DNA of 64,000 bases from Argopecten irradians (taxonomy: Eukaryota; Mollusca; Bivalvia; Pectinida; Pectinidae), in assembly GCF_041381155.1 (NCBI RefSeq), contig NC_091135.1:710620-774619 (forward strand). Reading direction: 5' to 3'. The position numbers and the translations under genes were made by a program. Numbering within the stretch: the stretch's first letter is position 1; every line of letters begins with the position of its first letter. Positions 34,883 to 47,550 of this stretch are shown here, piece by piece. Below the pieces are notes generated by a model. It had not been told where the DNA came from. It did no database searches and was given only the letters and a program-made list of their open reading frames with translations.

Positions 34883-35471
34883 CTAACGTGTAAGGTGATC
34901 GAGTGGTTCATGAATAGAATTGTGAAGGATGGGTTCTTGTTGGTTGGATGAGCTAATGAGTGAGCTGGCTGGCCTTGGGGGAGTATTCAGAGGACCGGGC
35001 GGGTGTGATTGGGGATTGGAAAGTAACCCCTGGGTCTGGATCCCTAGTGGATCAGGCTTATCAGGAGAATTATGAGGTGAGTTTATAGGATGGCCAGATG
35101 GTGGTCCCTGGTTCACTGGGCCAAGAGATTTTCTTCGGTTCACTGGGCCAATATGTCCTTGGTTCATTTGCACAGGAGGTGGTCCTTGGTTCATTGGGCC
35201 ATGAGGTTGTCCTTTGTTCATTGGTACCAGAGGTGGTCTTTGGTTCATTGGCACACGATGTGGTCCTTTATTTAGGGGTCCTAGAGGCGGTCCTCGGTTA
35301 AGAGGCCGTCCATTGGGAATCAACGGAGCATCCCCCACAGGAATTCCGGCAGCCAACTTAATGAGGTCAGAAGCTCTCTCCGCTATCATGATGACAGCAG
35401 CAGTTTGGTCTTCTGTAGGCTCGGGCATAACAGCAGAACCAACCACTCTGAGGCCATGGATACCCTTTACT
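34883..35471 (-). CDS. GMC gene exon 11 (domain end and repeat tail)
   Basis: Residues 545-740. GIHGLRVVGSAVMPEP and VIMIAERASDLI end the fold; the second catalytic residue is replaced. The remaining ~150 residues are degenerate repeats of about 8-9 residues, of the type GPMNQGPP / VPMNKGQP, rich in Pro, Gly and Asn. Stop TAG at 34883-34885. Confidence 0.9.
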
Positions 35472-38400
35472 CTGTATAGAGATAGATATAATACCATGGT
35501 TAATTCAACATTAATGCACCACCTGGAAATTGTGAATCCTACGCTATTTAAATTCATTTGTAACGTCTATGTAAATTAGCCAAACACATAACCACTTCCC
35601 ACCCTAGAAACCTTTATATACAATGTAGTTCTTAAGATATTCTCAAACTTCCCTTCAGATCGTTAATCCCCTATGGTTTGTTTATAGTACTATTAAAGCT
35701 GACAATGCAAGTTAAAAAATGTACATTTGAGATTTAAAAAAAAAAATAATGAAATTTCTTTTTTCAAAATTTGTTTCTGAGACAGCCCATTGCGTTTCTA
35801 AGGACGGGCAGACGCCAGTTTGTTTGAACTCAGCTTGGATACGAGACGCCTGCCGACCCCTATATAAAGCGCGTGAATCGACACACGTGCGCTCAGTCAT
35901 GTACATATACACCTAGCAGTTGTCCACTGTGTATCACCTACTGATACATCAACAAAACACCTTACCTGTAAATATGTGTAGGGCTGGTTTTAGCAAGCAA
36001 ACATGTCAACTCTTCTAAGCTGTATTTAGAGGTTTCACAAATTGAACTTTCCACACAAATGAATAAAAATCCTGATAATAATCCGTCCACATATCTCCAT
36101 GTATGCTAACGTACCCGATGTATTCGACTGGCCACTTGCACGTGGCCACCTGCCCGAACAAGTGACGCTTCCATATATAAACTACTAAAGGCACACACGT
36201 GTACATGTGCGTGTAATATCTAATATGTTGAAGTGTTGTATTTGCTCGTATTTGACATATTTTGGGATCTAGCTGACAACATTATGTCAATGAAACCTTG
36301 TCAGGTGAGTGCAGTATTTATATTTAGTTTGATAATGTTATCTCCTATTAGAATTTTCATGTCTGTTTACGTTATAATCAAAATGGATCTCGCACGTGGA
36401 AAGAAAGTATGAATTCTTTGCATTACTTTTCTTAGAAACTTTATTTGAGAAAACATTGAAAGTACTAACCATTTTATTATCATTACGTCTTGGGTATATA
36501 GTGCAGTAGATCTAGAGCCGGTCAAGTGTTAGTTGTTACACCTTGAACAGCAAGCGTTCGACTGATAGCACGTGTGTATACGCTTTATATATGGGTCGGT
36601 ACCCGGTGTTGTATCCAAGCAGAGTTAAAACAAAATGGCGATTGCCCGTCCTTAGAAACGCAAGGGGTTGTCTCAGAACCGAATTTTGAGAAAAAAAGAT
36701 ATTGAAAAAAAAAACTTTATTATTTTTTTTTATACTCAAATGTGTATTTTTAACTTGCATTGTTAGCTTTAAGGCCTGAATCTAATATTCATGTACATTA
36801 TCAAGTCATTTATACCTTTTGATATTCTACCTGATTATCGTTTTCCACTTATACGGACGTTAAGTCTAACTTCTCTCACCTTAATTCTGGATCTAGAACG
36901 GCGGAGTTATCTTTTACGGCTCCCATTTTCACAGTGCCTGTGCCGTGAAAGTTAGCGATGGCGAAGTATCGGATATAACACTCCCAGTAGTCGGTTGTGT
37001 TGTAGGTGAACTGGTTACAATCGGGGAAAGGGTTATCCATGACCGCACCTGCTCCCCTTAGGAACCTAGTGTTGACGAGTTCGTTGATGAGTCTTACAGC
37101 TGGAAATAAGAATTGTATATATAAGGGAGTTCTAGTTGCCACAAATATCATATGAAAAGACTGTGACTATGCATTTCTACACATATTTCCGACTGTCAAA
37201 ATGCAATAAACATAAAGATAAATATGAATTAAAGCGTACATATTAAAACATACATTCATTGTGTGGTGTAACTAATATTTTAATCTTTAATAAACATCCA
37301 GGTGAAAAAGGGTTGATACAAAAAAGGAATGCGCACAAAAGGGATCTTCTTGTCTTAAACGTTTGCTGAAAACATTATATAACTTCTATTTAAAGTACAT
37401 ACTTAAGGAATCATTTTGCTATTTTCATTTTATAATTTACAAGATACACATGCTGTGCCCTTGTAGCTGTGGGGAATCATACCTTTAATGAGTTCCCTGA
37501 TGTCTCGCGTATCAGTGAGAAATCCTGGATCAATGAGAGGTGGATCCATGGGATCATCACTCCTCAGCGCCACTCGACCTCGGCTGTACGGGTGGATCAG
37601 CTGTGCCATTATTTGTATGCCTTCATGTCCGAGACCCTCACGGAACCACGTGCTGATTAGCTAAACAGTTGTCAAGAGTTTGTAAGTTTTAAACAGAAAA
37701 AAATATATACCGACAACTGCAGGAAAAAAGAGCTGTTGGAGAACAGCAAAGCTCGCCTATTCAGAGGAAGTTGATGTTCAAGTATTCACTGTTTAAACAT
37801 GGAAATATGACAAATTAACAGACTCAAAACCCCCCTAAAGGGCCTCAAATTGGTTGAATTATCACGTTCAACATCCATACACATTAGGAAAATAAAATCA
37901 TAAACATTTATGATGACTTATGATTAAACAATTGACAAAATAGAAACTTGCTCAAAAACTTTAACATGGAAATATGACAAATTAACAGACTCAAAAAAAC
38001 CTAAAGGGCCCAAATTGGTTGTATTATCACGTTCAGCATCCATACACATTAGGAAAATAAAATCATAAACATTTATGATGACTTAAGCTTAAACAATTGA
38101 CGAAACAGAAACTTGCTCAAAAACTTTAACGTGAAATGGGACGCCAACGTTGACGCCGACGCCGACGCCGGAGTGATAACATTAGCTCCCCTATTCTTCG
38201 AATAGGCGAGCTAAAAAGTCAGAATTCACATACAATATCAGCGACGCATGGAACTTGTCCTCTTTGTTAGGTTTGGTAACCGGTACTGTAAACGTACATA
38301 GTTTGACGGTAATTTGATTTTAGCGTTTTCCGCGCCTGAAATACTAAAACAAATTGTGCTAATTGTAATTTCTGTATATCGTTTATTTAGCTATCGTGGT

Positions 38401-41400
38401 GATCTTTCGAGCTCATCATTTCGCTGACTAATTAATGATCGCATTAGCGCTAAAGTTTGGTTGTGTTAAAATAAGTACATAAATGTCATTATGGACACAA
38501 GGAGGAATATATAGCCTTTGGCGAGTCATTATGATTATATTACTATGACAACGGTTACCAAGACGAACCTCTTGTTTTATGTTCCAGCCACGGAGTACTT
38601 CCGGAAGTCGGTCGAACAACGTACTGATGAAGTAAAGATTGATATCTGGCCAGTCGGGAGATTCTAGTGACGTCTTGGCGAATAGTAATCCCTCCATGGG
38701 CGACATCTCCGACAACAAACCTGTGAATTATAAAATATTAAAAAAAATTTAAATCATAAGATTACGTTTGTAAAAGATCTAAACATCCCAAAGTCAATAG
38801 AAACATACAAAGCCTCTCTACTATATAGCAGGATCCCACAAAATATTAGACGTCTTAATGTGAATTTAATTTGCTTTCTTCTTTAGAAACAATATTATTC
38901 TTCTATTCCAACAATTCAAAGTCTTTCTCTTTTGGCTTTTAGACTATATGGTTTGATTATGTTCCTACCCCTGTCTAACGCTATCCATCCGTGTTCTTAT
39001 ATTAAAATTCGTTGCATCGTATCATTTGATATTGTAGGCGGGGACGTGTCTAGATTCCGTACCTGTTCTATTTGTTATGTAGGCCAATGTGTTTCGTGGC
39101 TCAACAAGCAATTCTGGTCTGAAGGTTCTAATAGTGGTATAAATCCGTAGTGGAACTACGGGAAGTTCCTTTAAATCCAGACCAACGGGCACATTGGACA
39201 TCACAGGTATCTAAAACGTTAAGTACTTTTGATTAAGGGCTTTTGTTAAGCTTTTCATGCAGATCTTATGATTTAAAATATTTTGATTGAATTGTTTAAA
39301 ATATCGAAAGTCAGAAAATGAATATATATATTATTCTTATTTCAATTTAAAAGGCAATTCTATTGTTATCATTGTATAGTAATGCGGTATTGTAAATGTC
39401 GCTGTGGTTCTCATTTTAGTAGAACATTTCTTTCAGGAACCATTTTCTGTAATATATTTCTTTGAGAGCTTACTTACCTGTAGATCTTTCAGATGTTCCC
39501 GAGGACCTATGCCTGACAGTAGCAGTAACTTAGGGGTGTTGTAAACTCCTGCACTAACTATCACTTCCTTCCTAGTAAAGGCACGTTTGGTTTTACCGTC
39601 CTTGGTACGAAACTCTACCCCAACAGCTGTGCCCTGGTACAGCAGTATCTAGGGCAAACAATAGGCTTTTTATATGAAAAACTTCCACATGATCGTAGAA
39701 TTATCAAGGGCCGATCACTTTATGTCATATGAAAGTCATCTTATTTGTTGTTTCCTGTTGTATTTAGAAAACTCTTCACTGAGGTATTGATAAATACATC
39801 TATGTTATCAGAATGTCTGCTTAAAATAGGTTACTGCTAAAGAGGTGTCCGAAGTTAACAAAAACATGTCATATTAGAATTCGCCGTCCTTCAGCCGTGT
39901 CCTGTTACAACAATACATATATACCAGCAAAATTATTACAATGTCGTCTTTGTATTAGTTTAATCGGAAAAAGGCTTTGCCTGCACCTCCGGGAATATTT
40001 TTTCCAACTGGTGTCTCTAAACTGGAAAATATGCGTAGAATATGATTTTTGATGTTCACAGGCTCAAAACCATTCTCTCTCTATTTCTTCAACTCTTTCT
40101 TCTTCTATGTCTGTTTGTTATTGTCACGTGCATGTGTCTTATTTGGAAGTTTGTATGGTTGTATGAAAATGGGTGTGTATGTATGTAATCTATAAGTCAT
40201 GGTATGAGTCTGTGCGTGTAACTTAGTCTATAAATGTATATGAGAGTTAAACTATTCACTAGTGGAGGGAATTACTCACGTATCATAATTCATACAAATT
40301 AAGCTTTATAACGACCTACTCCTTTTTTGGCAATATAGTTAATTTCAAAATATGTCTCAATGTAAAACAAATTACATGCATAATATGTGTTTGGAATGGA
40401 AGTTGTATCTTGTTAATATGTTATATATATATAACTGTCTGAAAATTTTTTAGAAAAATCAGATAAATACAAGAAAAAATGTCCCGTGTATGTTATTTGG
40501 ACGATTACGTCTTACAACCTGAGAAATTGCAATTATATCGAAATAATGGGGTAGGGGTAAAGTTTTCGCTATAATTTATACTAATGGTAATTATTTAGAT
40601 ATATCTTATTGTATACAATTGCACATAGGTACAACATTTCAGAAATGCTATATTTATTTAATATCATGACTTAATTTACCCAAAAATTCCAGAAGAGTTA
40701 TGTCCCTTGCCCAAATCACGATTTTTCTCTTAAATTTACCTAAACAAACACTTTATTAACAATTTAGATTGAAATTCATGGAAACATGGTGCAGTCCTGC
40801 ATCTCATGTATGGTAAATGAGTGCAGTTAACACTACATAGATGCAAAATAACTGAAGTAACAGGAGTTTCCAAACACTTACCTTCAAAATCGGTCAGGTC
40901 GACAACGTGCCAAAATATTGCTATGATCATATATATTTTTAACAGTGTTTTGAGAAAAAATTGTCGTTAATGTTAAGAACGTGTTAATCATTAATGAAAA
41001 TATGATATAAATATCTGGGTTCCTTGTTTGTGATAAAATAAGTGCCCCGAAAGTTATGCACCTTGGAAGATATTTACACTATTTCTTATATGTTGAAGTT
41101 GTTTTGTTATTGTCGTAAGATAAACCAATTACTGATTTTTCATTATTTCAGATAAAGTAAAACGATTTGTTGATATGTAAACGATCATGCTGAAAGGAAA
41201 TGAGAACCAGAGTGTAGACTGGGGCCCCAAACATTCCAGGCAAACATGTAATCTTCATAGAGATACTGTTTCGGAGAGCAATCCCTTCACCCAGATTAGA
41301 AGAGTAAGGGGAACTGCGAGTGATAAGCTACATCAACTGCATGAAAGAAGGGATCGTCGCCTGCAGCAGTTGTACGGTTCTCCATATCGAATACAGATGC

Positions 41401-44400
41401 AGGCAATATGTGACCAGGTTCCTTCTTCTCTTCCAACTGATCTTTAATGTGTGTTATCGTAATCAATGTTATCAACATTTTACGAGGAACCTGGATCGTG
41501 TGGAGGACAATAAACAACCAGAGGCTTCAGCACCATGGCACCATTCTCCTCGTAAATCATCCACAGGCCCGATCTTTGTAACAAAATTAAAATTAAAGGT
41601 AAAGACATGAAAACGGAGCCTCTTGAAATGACAGGGGAAATACATGGGAGAAAATTGAGGCACAAGCTAAGACAATGGGACTAACTTCACTATACCGGAA
41701 GGTCAAGGGCAACGACCTATTCGCGGGCGAGGCTAAACATCATGTATCTTGAGTCCGTAGAGCAAAATGTTGGATAGAAGAAACCGAAAAGTCTCGCATG
41801 ACTTCTGCTCATCAGAAAGCATTGTCGTCTCTCCTGGAAAACATTCAGACAAGCATCATAGAAAACAGTGGAGTTGTTAAGCTTTAATCACTTCGTATTC
41901 TCAACATTGAGGAACTGGCTGGAGAAAAATGGATATGGAAACCCGAACTACTGTAGCGAGAAATTACTGAAAATACTACAAAAGTACAATATTGGTGAAC
42001 AAATATATTTTGTGAAAGTTCAAAACGCGACAGCTAAGACATTTGATTTCTGGGTACTATGTAACTCGCGAATAACAACTTCATAGGTAATCGCACAAGT
42101 CTACACTTTTGGAGGCACCGACTGGTACGAAGATGTTGCCCTGTCTCTCCGTAGCAATATTCGTCAAGCTTTAGTGAATACGCCATGGCCTCCAACAGCT
42201 GACGATATTGAGATAGACTCGACCAAAATCCTTCCCACTGACTTCGTACGCCTCCTCCCAATAGTTTTGATTGGTAGTGATTCAACGGAACCAGGAAACA
42301 GGTAGAGGAATTTGATCATGTCCACCGCCGTGGACTTATGTCGTGCGGTTTCTGAAGGTAGGTGAAAACTACAATTCTACATCGCCTTGGTCACTGTAAA
42401 TGTTATGACTATGAGTTGGAGCTTAAAAACGCGCTCGCCAAGGCAATGGACAGCATGTCGTCATATATAACACACAGACTGTGACTGGAAAAGTTAACTT
42501 TGTATTTCATTGTGGGTGGGATAACTTTAACAAAATTACAACGAATGTTCATGGGAACAACAATGTAAACAGCGCCGTAGGTATCATGATGCAAGAAGTA
42601 AAGCCTGGATTTGATATCGAAAAGCCCGTACGATCTCTGTCATCGAGAAACGGAGTTTAAATGTCGACACCTCGGGAACTCTTCCACTCTTACACTACAC
42701 CCGCAAGGGTCTTAGTTTTTCGGATCATCAGAGAATGATGTAGTTTACAAGTCGGAACTTCTACATAACTATATCTGGCTCCTCAGCAGGTAGATTGGAG
42801 GTTACGGAACACAGCCTAATCCAGGCCTCGGATAACTCACGTCTACAACGGGAAACCACCACAAAGGCAATCAACAGTGGACTACTTACCCCTATCCACT
42901 AACCTTTAACCGACAATGCCGTTGTTTGCGAGCTACTGAATAGATCAGAACTTGCCATATCAGAGGTAGGTCAAAGGTGGGTCCTGGGAGTTTGCATGAA
43001 AGCTGTACCAATCATTTTGAGACGGCTAGACGAATACGCCAATCATGTTGTGATGATAGGACCCTTCCATACTTCCATGAACTACTATCGGTATGATAAT
43101 AAACCATAGGATAATAGGTTCTGGATATGCAGAGATTGTAGCAGAATCGCAACTCTAGGCGAGTGGATCCCTCAAAAATGTACAAAGTGGAAAGGGATAT
43201 TCGAAAGCCTTTTTCTGCCCAAAATTGTGTGCGAAGCAATGAAGAGGTTAAAAGAGCGGTTTATCAAAGATGAGAAAGTTCATGCCACTGACCTCTCTGC
43301 ACTTCTTTGGATCATCGAATTTTGCGATGATTAGATCCTCGAGGAAGCCCTTTCAAACCTATAAAGAAGTATCGAGCCTACCAGGCTGTTTAAAGGTTAT
43401 GCCACTCACTTATCCGAAATCATTTATCATTATTTCAATTTAATTTGATTTTTTTCAGGTAATCCAATATTGGCGGTAGATTTATATCGCATTCGCGCTT
43501 TTCGTAAAGTCTCAACAGGAAGAGGATCCATTGGACCTAGGTGAACATATGAAGTATTCACTCATTCCTATGCCGCCTATGCATCAGATGGATTTTATTC
43601 GAAAACCAATAGTCACCATTCTTCAATACCTTCTGTAGGATACAACACCCGAAAATATACATTACCCCGGTGGTTCACTGTTTATTCAGGATAGAATGGC
43701 GCTCATGCACATTCTAGCGATTTTTCCACCGACTTGGGGCGATATATGCTTACAGATCCTTGATCAGATGGAAGCAAATAAACGCTTCTTATTCTCGACT
43801 GACAGCGCTATCATCCAGGATCCATCAAGGCCCAAGATTGACTACAAATCGAGAGCTCTTAGAAAGTGGTCGTTGCAGGGCCTGCTACACGTAGACCGAA
43901 TCACTTCAAGTTGCTCCTGATGAACGGCGACAACAAACTTGTATGGAGCAGTCAACAAGCAGCAACACGTCTGGAGACAAGCGATAAGGCAATACTCGTC
44001 GTGGCAGGTACAGCTCATCAGTTTACTTCTGTCAACGGCCAAGTGAGTTTCAGTTCCCTTGAACATCATTAATTGATAATAATTTTCCGAGTGTTTATAC
44101 TTGCTTCCCTTCCCTACTTAATTAATTTCAGTGGAGAAATTCAGATTTATTTTAAATATTTAATTTACAATGTAAATCCATCGGACTTTTTGATTTCAGG
44201 TTTATGTACGCGAGTTACCGATGATTTAGAGTAACTAAGAGGCATCTGACCGCGCGTGGTGCTGTACCTCCGTTATGCTGCTTCCATCAGATACAAATGT
44301 GCTGTTGTGAAGCTGGTAGACATATTAAAAAGTAAATATCGCGACGATGAGATGGAATCAGTGAAATCGTGGCTTATGCGTACTTATTATGTGTTGATTG

Positions 44401-47400
44401 AATCAGTGAAATCGTGTCCTAGATGTATATGCATCTATTATCTATTGTATACAGCTGGGATACACCTGAAAGCGTTTAATTAGATGTACAATAAACGTGT
44501 TTTAAGAAATCGGTGGATATATCTTATGTACTTACATTAATTGAGTTTTTACTCGTTTCACTCTTCAGGGATAAGGGGGTGAGAGAAAAATTATACAAAT
44601 TCGACAAAGATGGATGGGTTTTTGTAATGTTAACTGCTTTCTTTTACCTCAACATTGGTCTAGGGACAGCAGGAACCATCAAATGTCATTAAGGTATATC
44701 TATTTTGTTATAAAAACAAAATATTGGTGATATTTAGAGAAGGCATTTCACAATTTGAGCAGGGGACACAACTCATTAAAATTTTAAGTATTTCTGTAAA
44801 CAAATGTATCCCAAATTGATGTTTCTGAGATATTATGCCAATATGCAGTTAGTTTCAGTAACATTTAGTTCAATAGCATACCCTCATTGAAAATTAGAGA
44901 AAAAAGTTGACTCTTCCCCTTTGTTTGTGAATTCACTTGATTTTTTTGTGTAAGGGAACTAATTTGCTTTAAAATCATAAATGTGACATTTTTTGAGCTT
45001 GGGAACATCAAAATTCGTTTTCTACACATATTTTTGCAGTCTAGATTTTTAAAATTATTTCCGGGGGGTGTAGACTCGGTCTTCTTTCGACTGTTCTATA
45101 TATTGATCAAGAAATATAAGGGCTTTCCACTTGACAGACTACCTTGACTACAGCAGAGTCGGTGAGGAGATGCAGGTTTTTACGACCCATGACAGGAGCC
45201 AAGTAGGCTTTAGCTGTGTTCCATCTTTCGCCGGACTTTGTGGTAATTTGTAAAGGACAAAAGCCTGACACAGAAATAACAGATTTAAATACTAAATGCG
45301 TGGTACTAAACTGTATTTCTATTCAAAATTGTGCAATTGCAATTTAGATATTTTCACTAAACCATCACGAAGTGCATCTTTCGAAAATGAAGAAAGCTGT
45401 CTGTAAATCATACACTATTCAAGATCTTTTAAAATATTTGACATAGCCTTAGGTATTGTAATTACAACGCATGTATCTTCCTATTAGTACCATTTATTTG
45501 TATATTAGATATAGTATGAGCACCTACCTTCATCTACCCCCTCGTTACACGATATGCGGCGGTATCCCAGTTCTGCTGATGCGTTTCCAAGCAGGTCTCG
45601 AAATATTGCCAATTTGTTCTGTGTGACACGTACTGGACCACAATTCCCTCGTTTTGCTGAGAAGAAACGATGAAGTAAAAGCGGCGCCTGGTGATTGATA
45701 AGCTTAATTCGTTTATTTAAACTGAAGACTTATTCACTTACGTTATTGTTACAGTAACAGGACAACAAATAACATGTTAGTATCAATTGTAAGAACAAGT
45801 GTCTGTCAGATCCCTACTCTTTGAAAATGAATTTATGTATTTCAAAAGTACTGTAAACCAATTTTGTTTTGTGTGCGTTTTCGCTAATATCCGGAAATTT
45901 TCCGAGAAATAAAATAAAATTTATGATAAAAAGAAAAGTATTTTCTTTCAATGTTCTAGGGCAAATCTGTCATTCAGACCAGACTTATTTTGAAATCGCG
46001 ATAATTAATAGGTACGACAGAAAGATGATTTACAGTAATGGAAACAAATTGGAAATAGATTTAAAGGATAAAAGGATATTGCAAACCACCTTCGTTGTGA
46101 GGTTCATGCAGTCGGACATTCTCCATCCTCTCGAAATACTGCTCTACTTCATTGTAGCTCCAGCCACGGGCGCCCTTCTCAGCCCAGTGGTTAAATATCT
46201 CTGGACTACCCCTCTGGTAAACCATGGAGTTAATGGCCATCGTACCACCCACTACTTTACCTCGGGGCAGACTCAGTATCTGACAGCAAAGATAATATCT
46301 CGATTATATATTAACCATGTGATGCATTTAAAAGTTACTTAATATATACCTGTTACATAAGCTTTGAAATATTAAAAAGAACATTTTGGTTTTGAAGAAA
46401 CATGATGAACAATAAGCAGATTATTGATTCTGTTCACATACCTGTTAATGAAGTAAAAAACTTTTCCTGGGAACTTTGTCATTAATGAGATAAACTTAAG
46501 AGGTCAGCAACTAGATAGATTGAAATCAACATCTACTGATGTAATGTTTCAGTAAAATCTGCCTGATCAGGCTACATTTGTGGTGTGCCAAATGGTCGCC
46601 TTGAATACTGTATGATCTTTATAGACATGTTTGACCGTACTTACATTGCCATTGAGACCGAAACCAGCGCTAGACTGTGGCTCACTCATGTACTGCCAGG
46701 AGACACTGGAGTTCCAGAGGTCTGACACCAAAGCAGGTGTGTCGATCAGAGTCGTCTCTGGACGCTCTCTATCTGAACCCCCTGCTTCTATCAACAACAC
46801 TTTATGGAATGGATGCTCAGACAAACGATTGGCTAACACACACCCGGCTGTTCCAGCACCGACTGTTGAAGGCAAGTCATTGATGACATCATAACGGTAA
46901 CTTGGCATTTCCAGTTACTATAATACTGAAGCATTACACTTTCATGCGCGTGCATTTTAGAATGTTCTTCTCAAGTTCTTATAAGGATAACAAATCTAAC
47001 GTGATTGCTACGGAGATCGATCTTTATTAAAAATAAGGTACATGTATTTCTGATTGTATGTAGTACTGGAATGACATTGTTAATTTTGTAAGTATTACCT
47101 CCATAGCTAGCCTTTTTGGAACTACTCTATATAGAAGTTGGCCATTGTATATCTTCAAAAAGTTTCTAATAGCTTTGATTATATGAGCATTTCAGTAATT
47201 TGCATAATGAAAAGTTATGTCATCTTTGATTGGCTATACACAAACCTGGGTCTAAGATTGTTTCACAACTTGGGATCTAAATCAACGGATAGATTATCTT
47301 ATGTTCAAACAAACGTGTGGTTTTATTTTGGTGCTTTTTTCGGGAAAATTAAAATGTTTCCACTACAAAAACAATATACATGGATATTGTTTTGAGTTAT

Positions 47401-47550
47401 GCCTTAGATGCATTATAAAAACTGTATCATCCAACATACTCTACCTATAATGTAATCATACTGGTTCCACAGCTTCGATTGACACGTCCCGTCGAGGTGG
47501 ATGGAATCTGCAGCTACGAGGCTAAGTAACATTGATAGGATCCAAAACAT
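34883..47550 (-). CDS. GMC-family FAD oxidoreductase (choline/glucose dehydrogenase-like), 11 exons, secreted
   Basis: The exons are 47445-47550, 46645-46862, 46090-46279, 45528-45656, 45143-45264, 39478-39648, 39063-39210, 38569-38720, 37483-37660, 36880-37099 and 34883-35471. All have GT/AG borders and matching phases, and sum to 2223 bases (740 residues plus stop). A signal peptide (MFWILSMLLSLVAADS) is followed by the FAD-binding GAGTAG (37-42) and the GMC signatures PRGKVVGGTMAINSMVYQRG and SAGVYNTPKLLLLSGIGP. The catalytic His is ~523 in NFHGTGTVKMG. The second catalytic position, usually Asn or His in GNxNAP, reads DQTAAV, with Thr ~568. The usual NLQDH reads DLKEL. A 150-residue GPxNxGPP repeat tail follows the domain. 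Likely a secreted flavoprotein; dehydrogenase activity is uncertain because of the substitutions. Exact substrate unknown. Confidence 0.93.
35685..36790. repeat. Inverted repeat in GMC intron 10, TATA and CACGTG modules in both arms
   Basis: The arms at about 35685-35930 and 36505-36790 are similar in inverted orientation over ~250 bp. Shared blocks are AACAATGCAAGTTAAAAA-like sequence, GCGTTTCTAAGGACGGGCA and TATATAAAGCG. Each arm has TATATAAA (35861-35868 plus; 36584-36591 minus) followed by a CACACGTG. A third TATATAAA plus CACACGTG lies between them at 36174-36195. Possibly solo-LTR-like or promoter-bearing non-autonomous elements; function unknown. Confidence 0.65.
36880..37099 (-). CDS. 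GMC gene exon 10 (catalytic His)
   Basis: Residues 472-544. Contains YWECYIRYFAIANFHGTGTV with the conserved His ~523, and VLDPEL. Acceptor TTATTTCCAG, donor GTGAGA. Confidence 0.93.
37483..37660 (-). CDS. GMC gene exon 9 (C-terminal substrate domain)
   Basis: Residues 413-471, with WFREGLGHEG and HPYSRGRVALRSDDPMDPPL, a strong family match. Donor GTATGA. Confidence 0.92.
37750..38212. mobile_element. Palindromic MITE in GMC intron 8
   Basis: The ends are AGCTCGCCTATTC (37750-37762) and GAATAGGCGAGCT (38200-38212). The right end also forms a hairpin with AGCTCCCCTATTC (38184-38196). The interior is two direct ~166 bp copies (from 37796 and from 37963), then a GACGCC tandem run. I recall this end sequence as common in bivalve introns. 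Confidence 0.75.
38569..38720 (-). CDS. GMC gene exon 8
   Basis: Residues 362-412 (EMSPMEGLLFAKTSLESPDW, then INLYF). Donor GAG|GTTCGT; the phase agrees with exon 9. Confidence 0.88.
39063..39210 (-). CDS. GMC gene exon 7
   Basis: Residues 313-361. Carries VPVGLDLKELPVVPL where the family normally has VGxNLQDHP. Confidence 0.88.
39478..39648 (-). CDS. GMC gene exon 6 (GMC signature 2)
   Basis: Residues 256-312, including KEVIVSAGVYNTPKLLLLSG. Donor GTAAGTAA. Confidence 0.92.
41160..44345 (+). pseudogene. Decayed copy of an uncharacterised multi-copy gene, antisense in GMC intron 5
   Basis: Fragments in all three plus frames, with many stops and shifts, keep one order. First a Cys/His region (MKEGIVACSSCTVLHIEYRC), then DLFAGEAKHHVS near 41715. 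Next WDNFNKITTNVHGNNN near 42510, DTTPENIHYPGGSLFIQD near 43640, and GPATRRPNHFKLLLMNGDNK near 43880. Last, RVVLYLRYAAS near 44257. From memory these resemble a large family of uncharacterised invertebrate proteins with an EADTR-type motif near the C-terminus, amplified in mollusc and cnidarian genomes and probably transposon-linked. The class is not established and no termini were found. Its presence helps to explain the 5.5 kb intron. Confidence 0.45.
45143..45264 (-). CDS. GMC gene exon 5
   Basis: Residues 215-255 (FCPLQITTKSGERWNTAKAY, then a conserved R-x-NL). A ~5.5 kb intron follows. Confidence 0.88.
45528..45656 (-). CDS. GMC gene exon 4
   Basis: Residues 172-214 (RGNCGPVRVTQNKLAIF...). 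Acceptor TTCTCAG, donor GTAGGT. It has no ATG, but the frame fits the exons on both sides. Confidence 0.88.
46090..46279 (-). CDS. GMC gene exon 3 (GMC signature 1)
   Basis: Residues 109-171 with LPRGKVVGGTMAINSMVYQ and WSYNEVEQYFERME. Confidence 0.93.
46645..46862 (-). CDS. GMC gene exon 2 (FAD-binding Rossmann part)
   Basis: Residues 36-108. Carries VGAGTAGCVLANRLSE and the acidic end of the second strand, LLIEAGG. Donor GTAAGT. Confidence 0.93.

Noticed and set aside
35090-35301. Trp/Ser-rich repeat ORFs on the plus strand
   Set aside because: Antisense reading of the Gly/Pro/Asn repeat tail of GMC exon 11.
45869-46342. 157-codon plus-strand ORF
   Set aside because: It is the antisense of GMC exon 3 and its flanks. 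The minus strand carries the conserved protein.
46631-46894. Plus-strand ORFs over GMC exon 2
   Set aside because: Shadow of the FAD-binding exon on the other strand.
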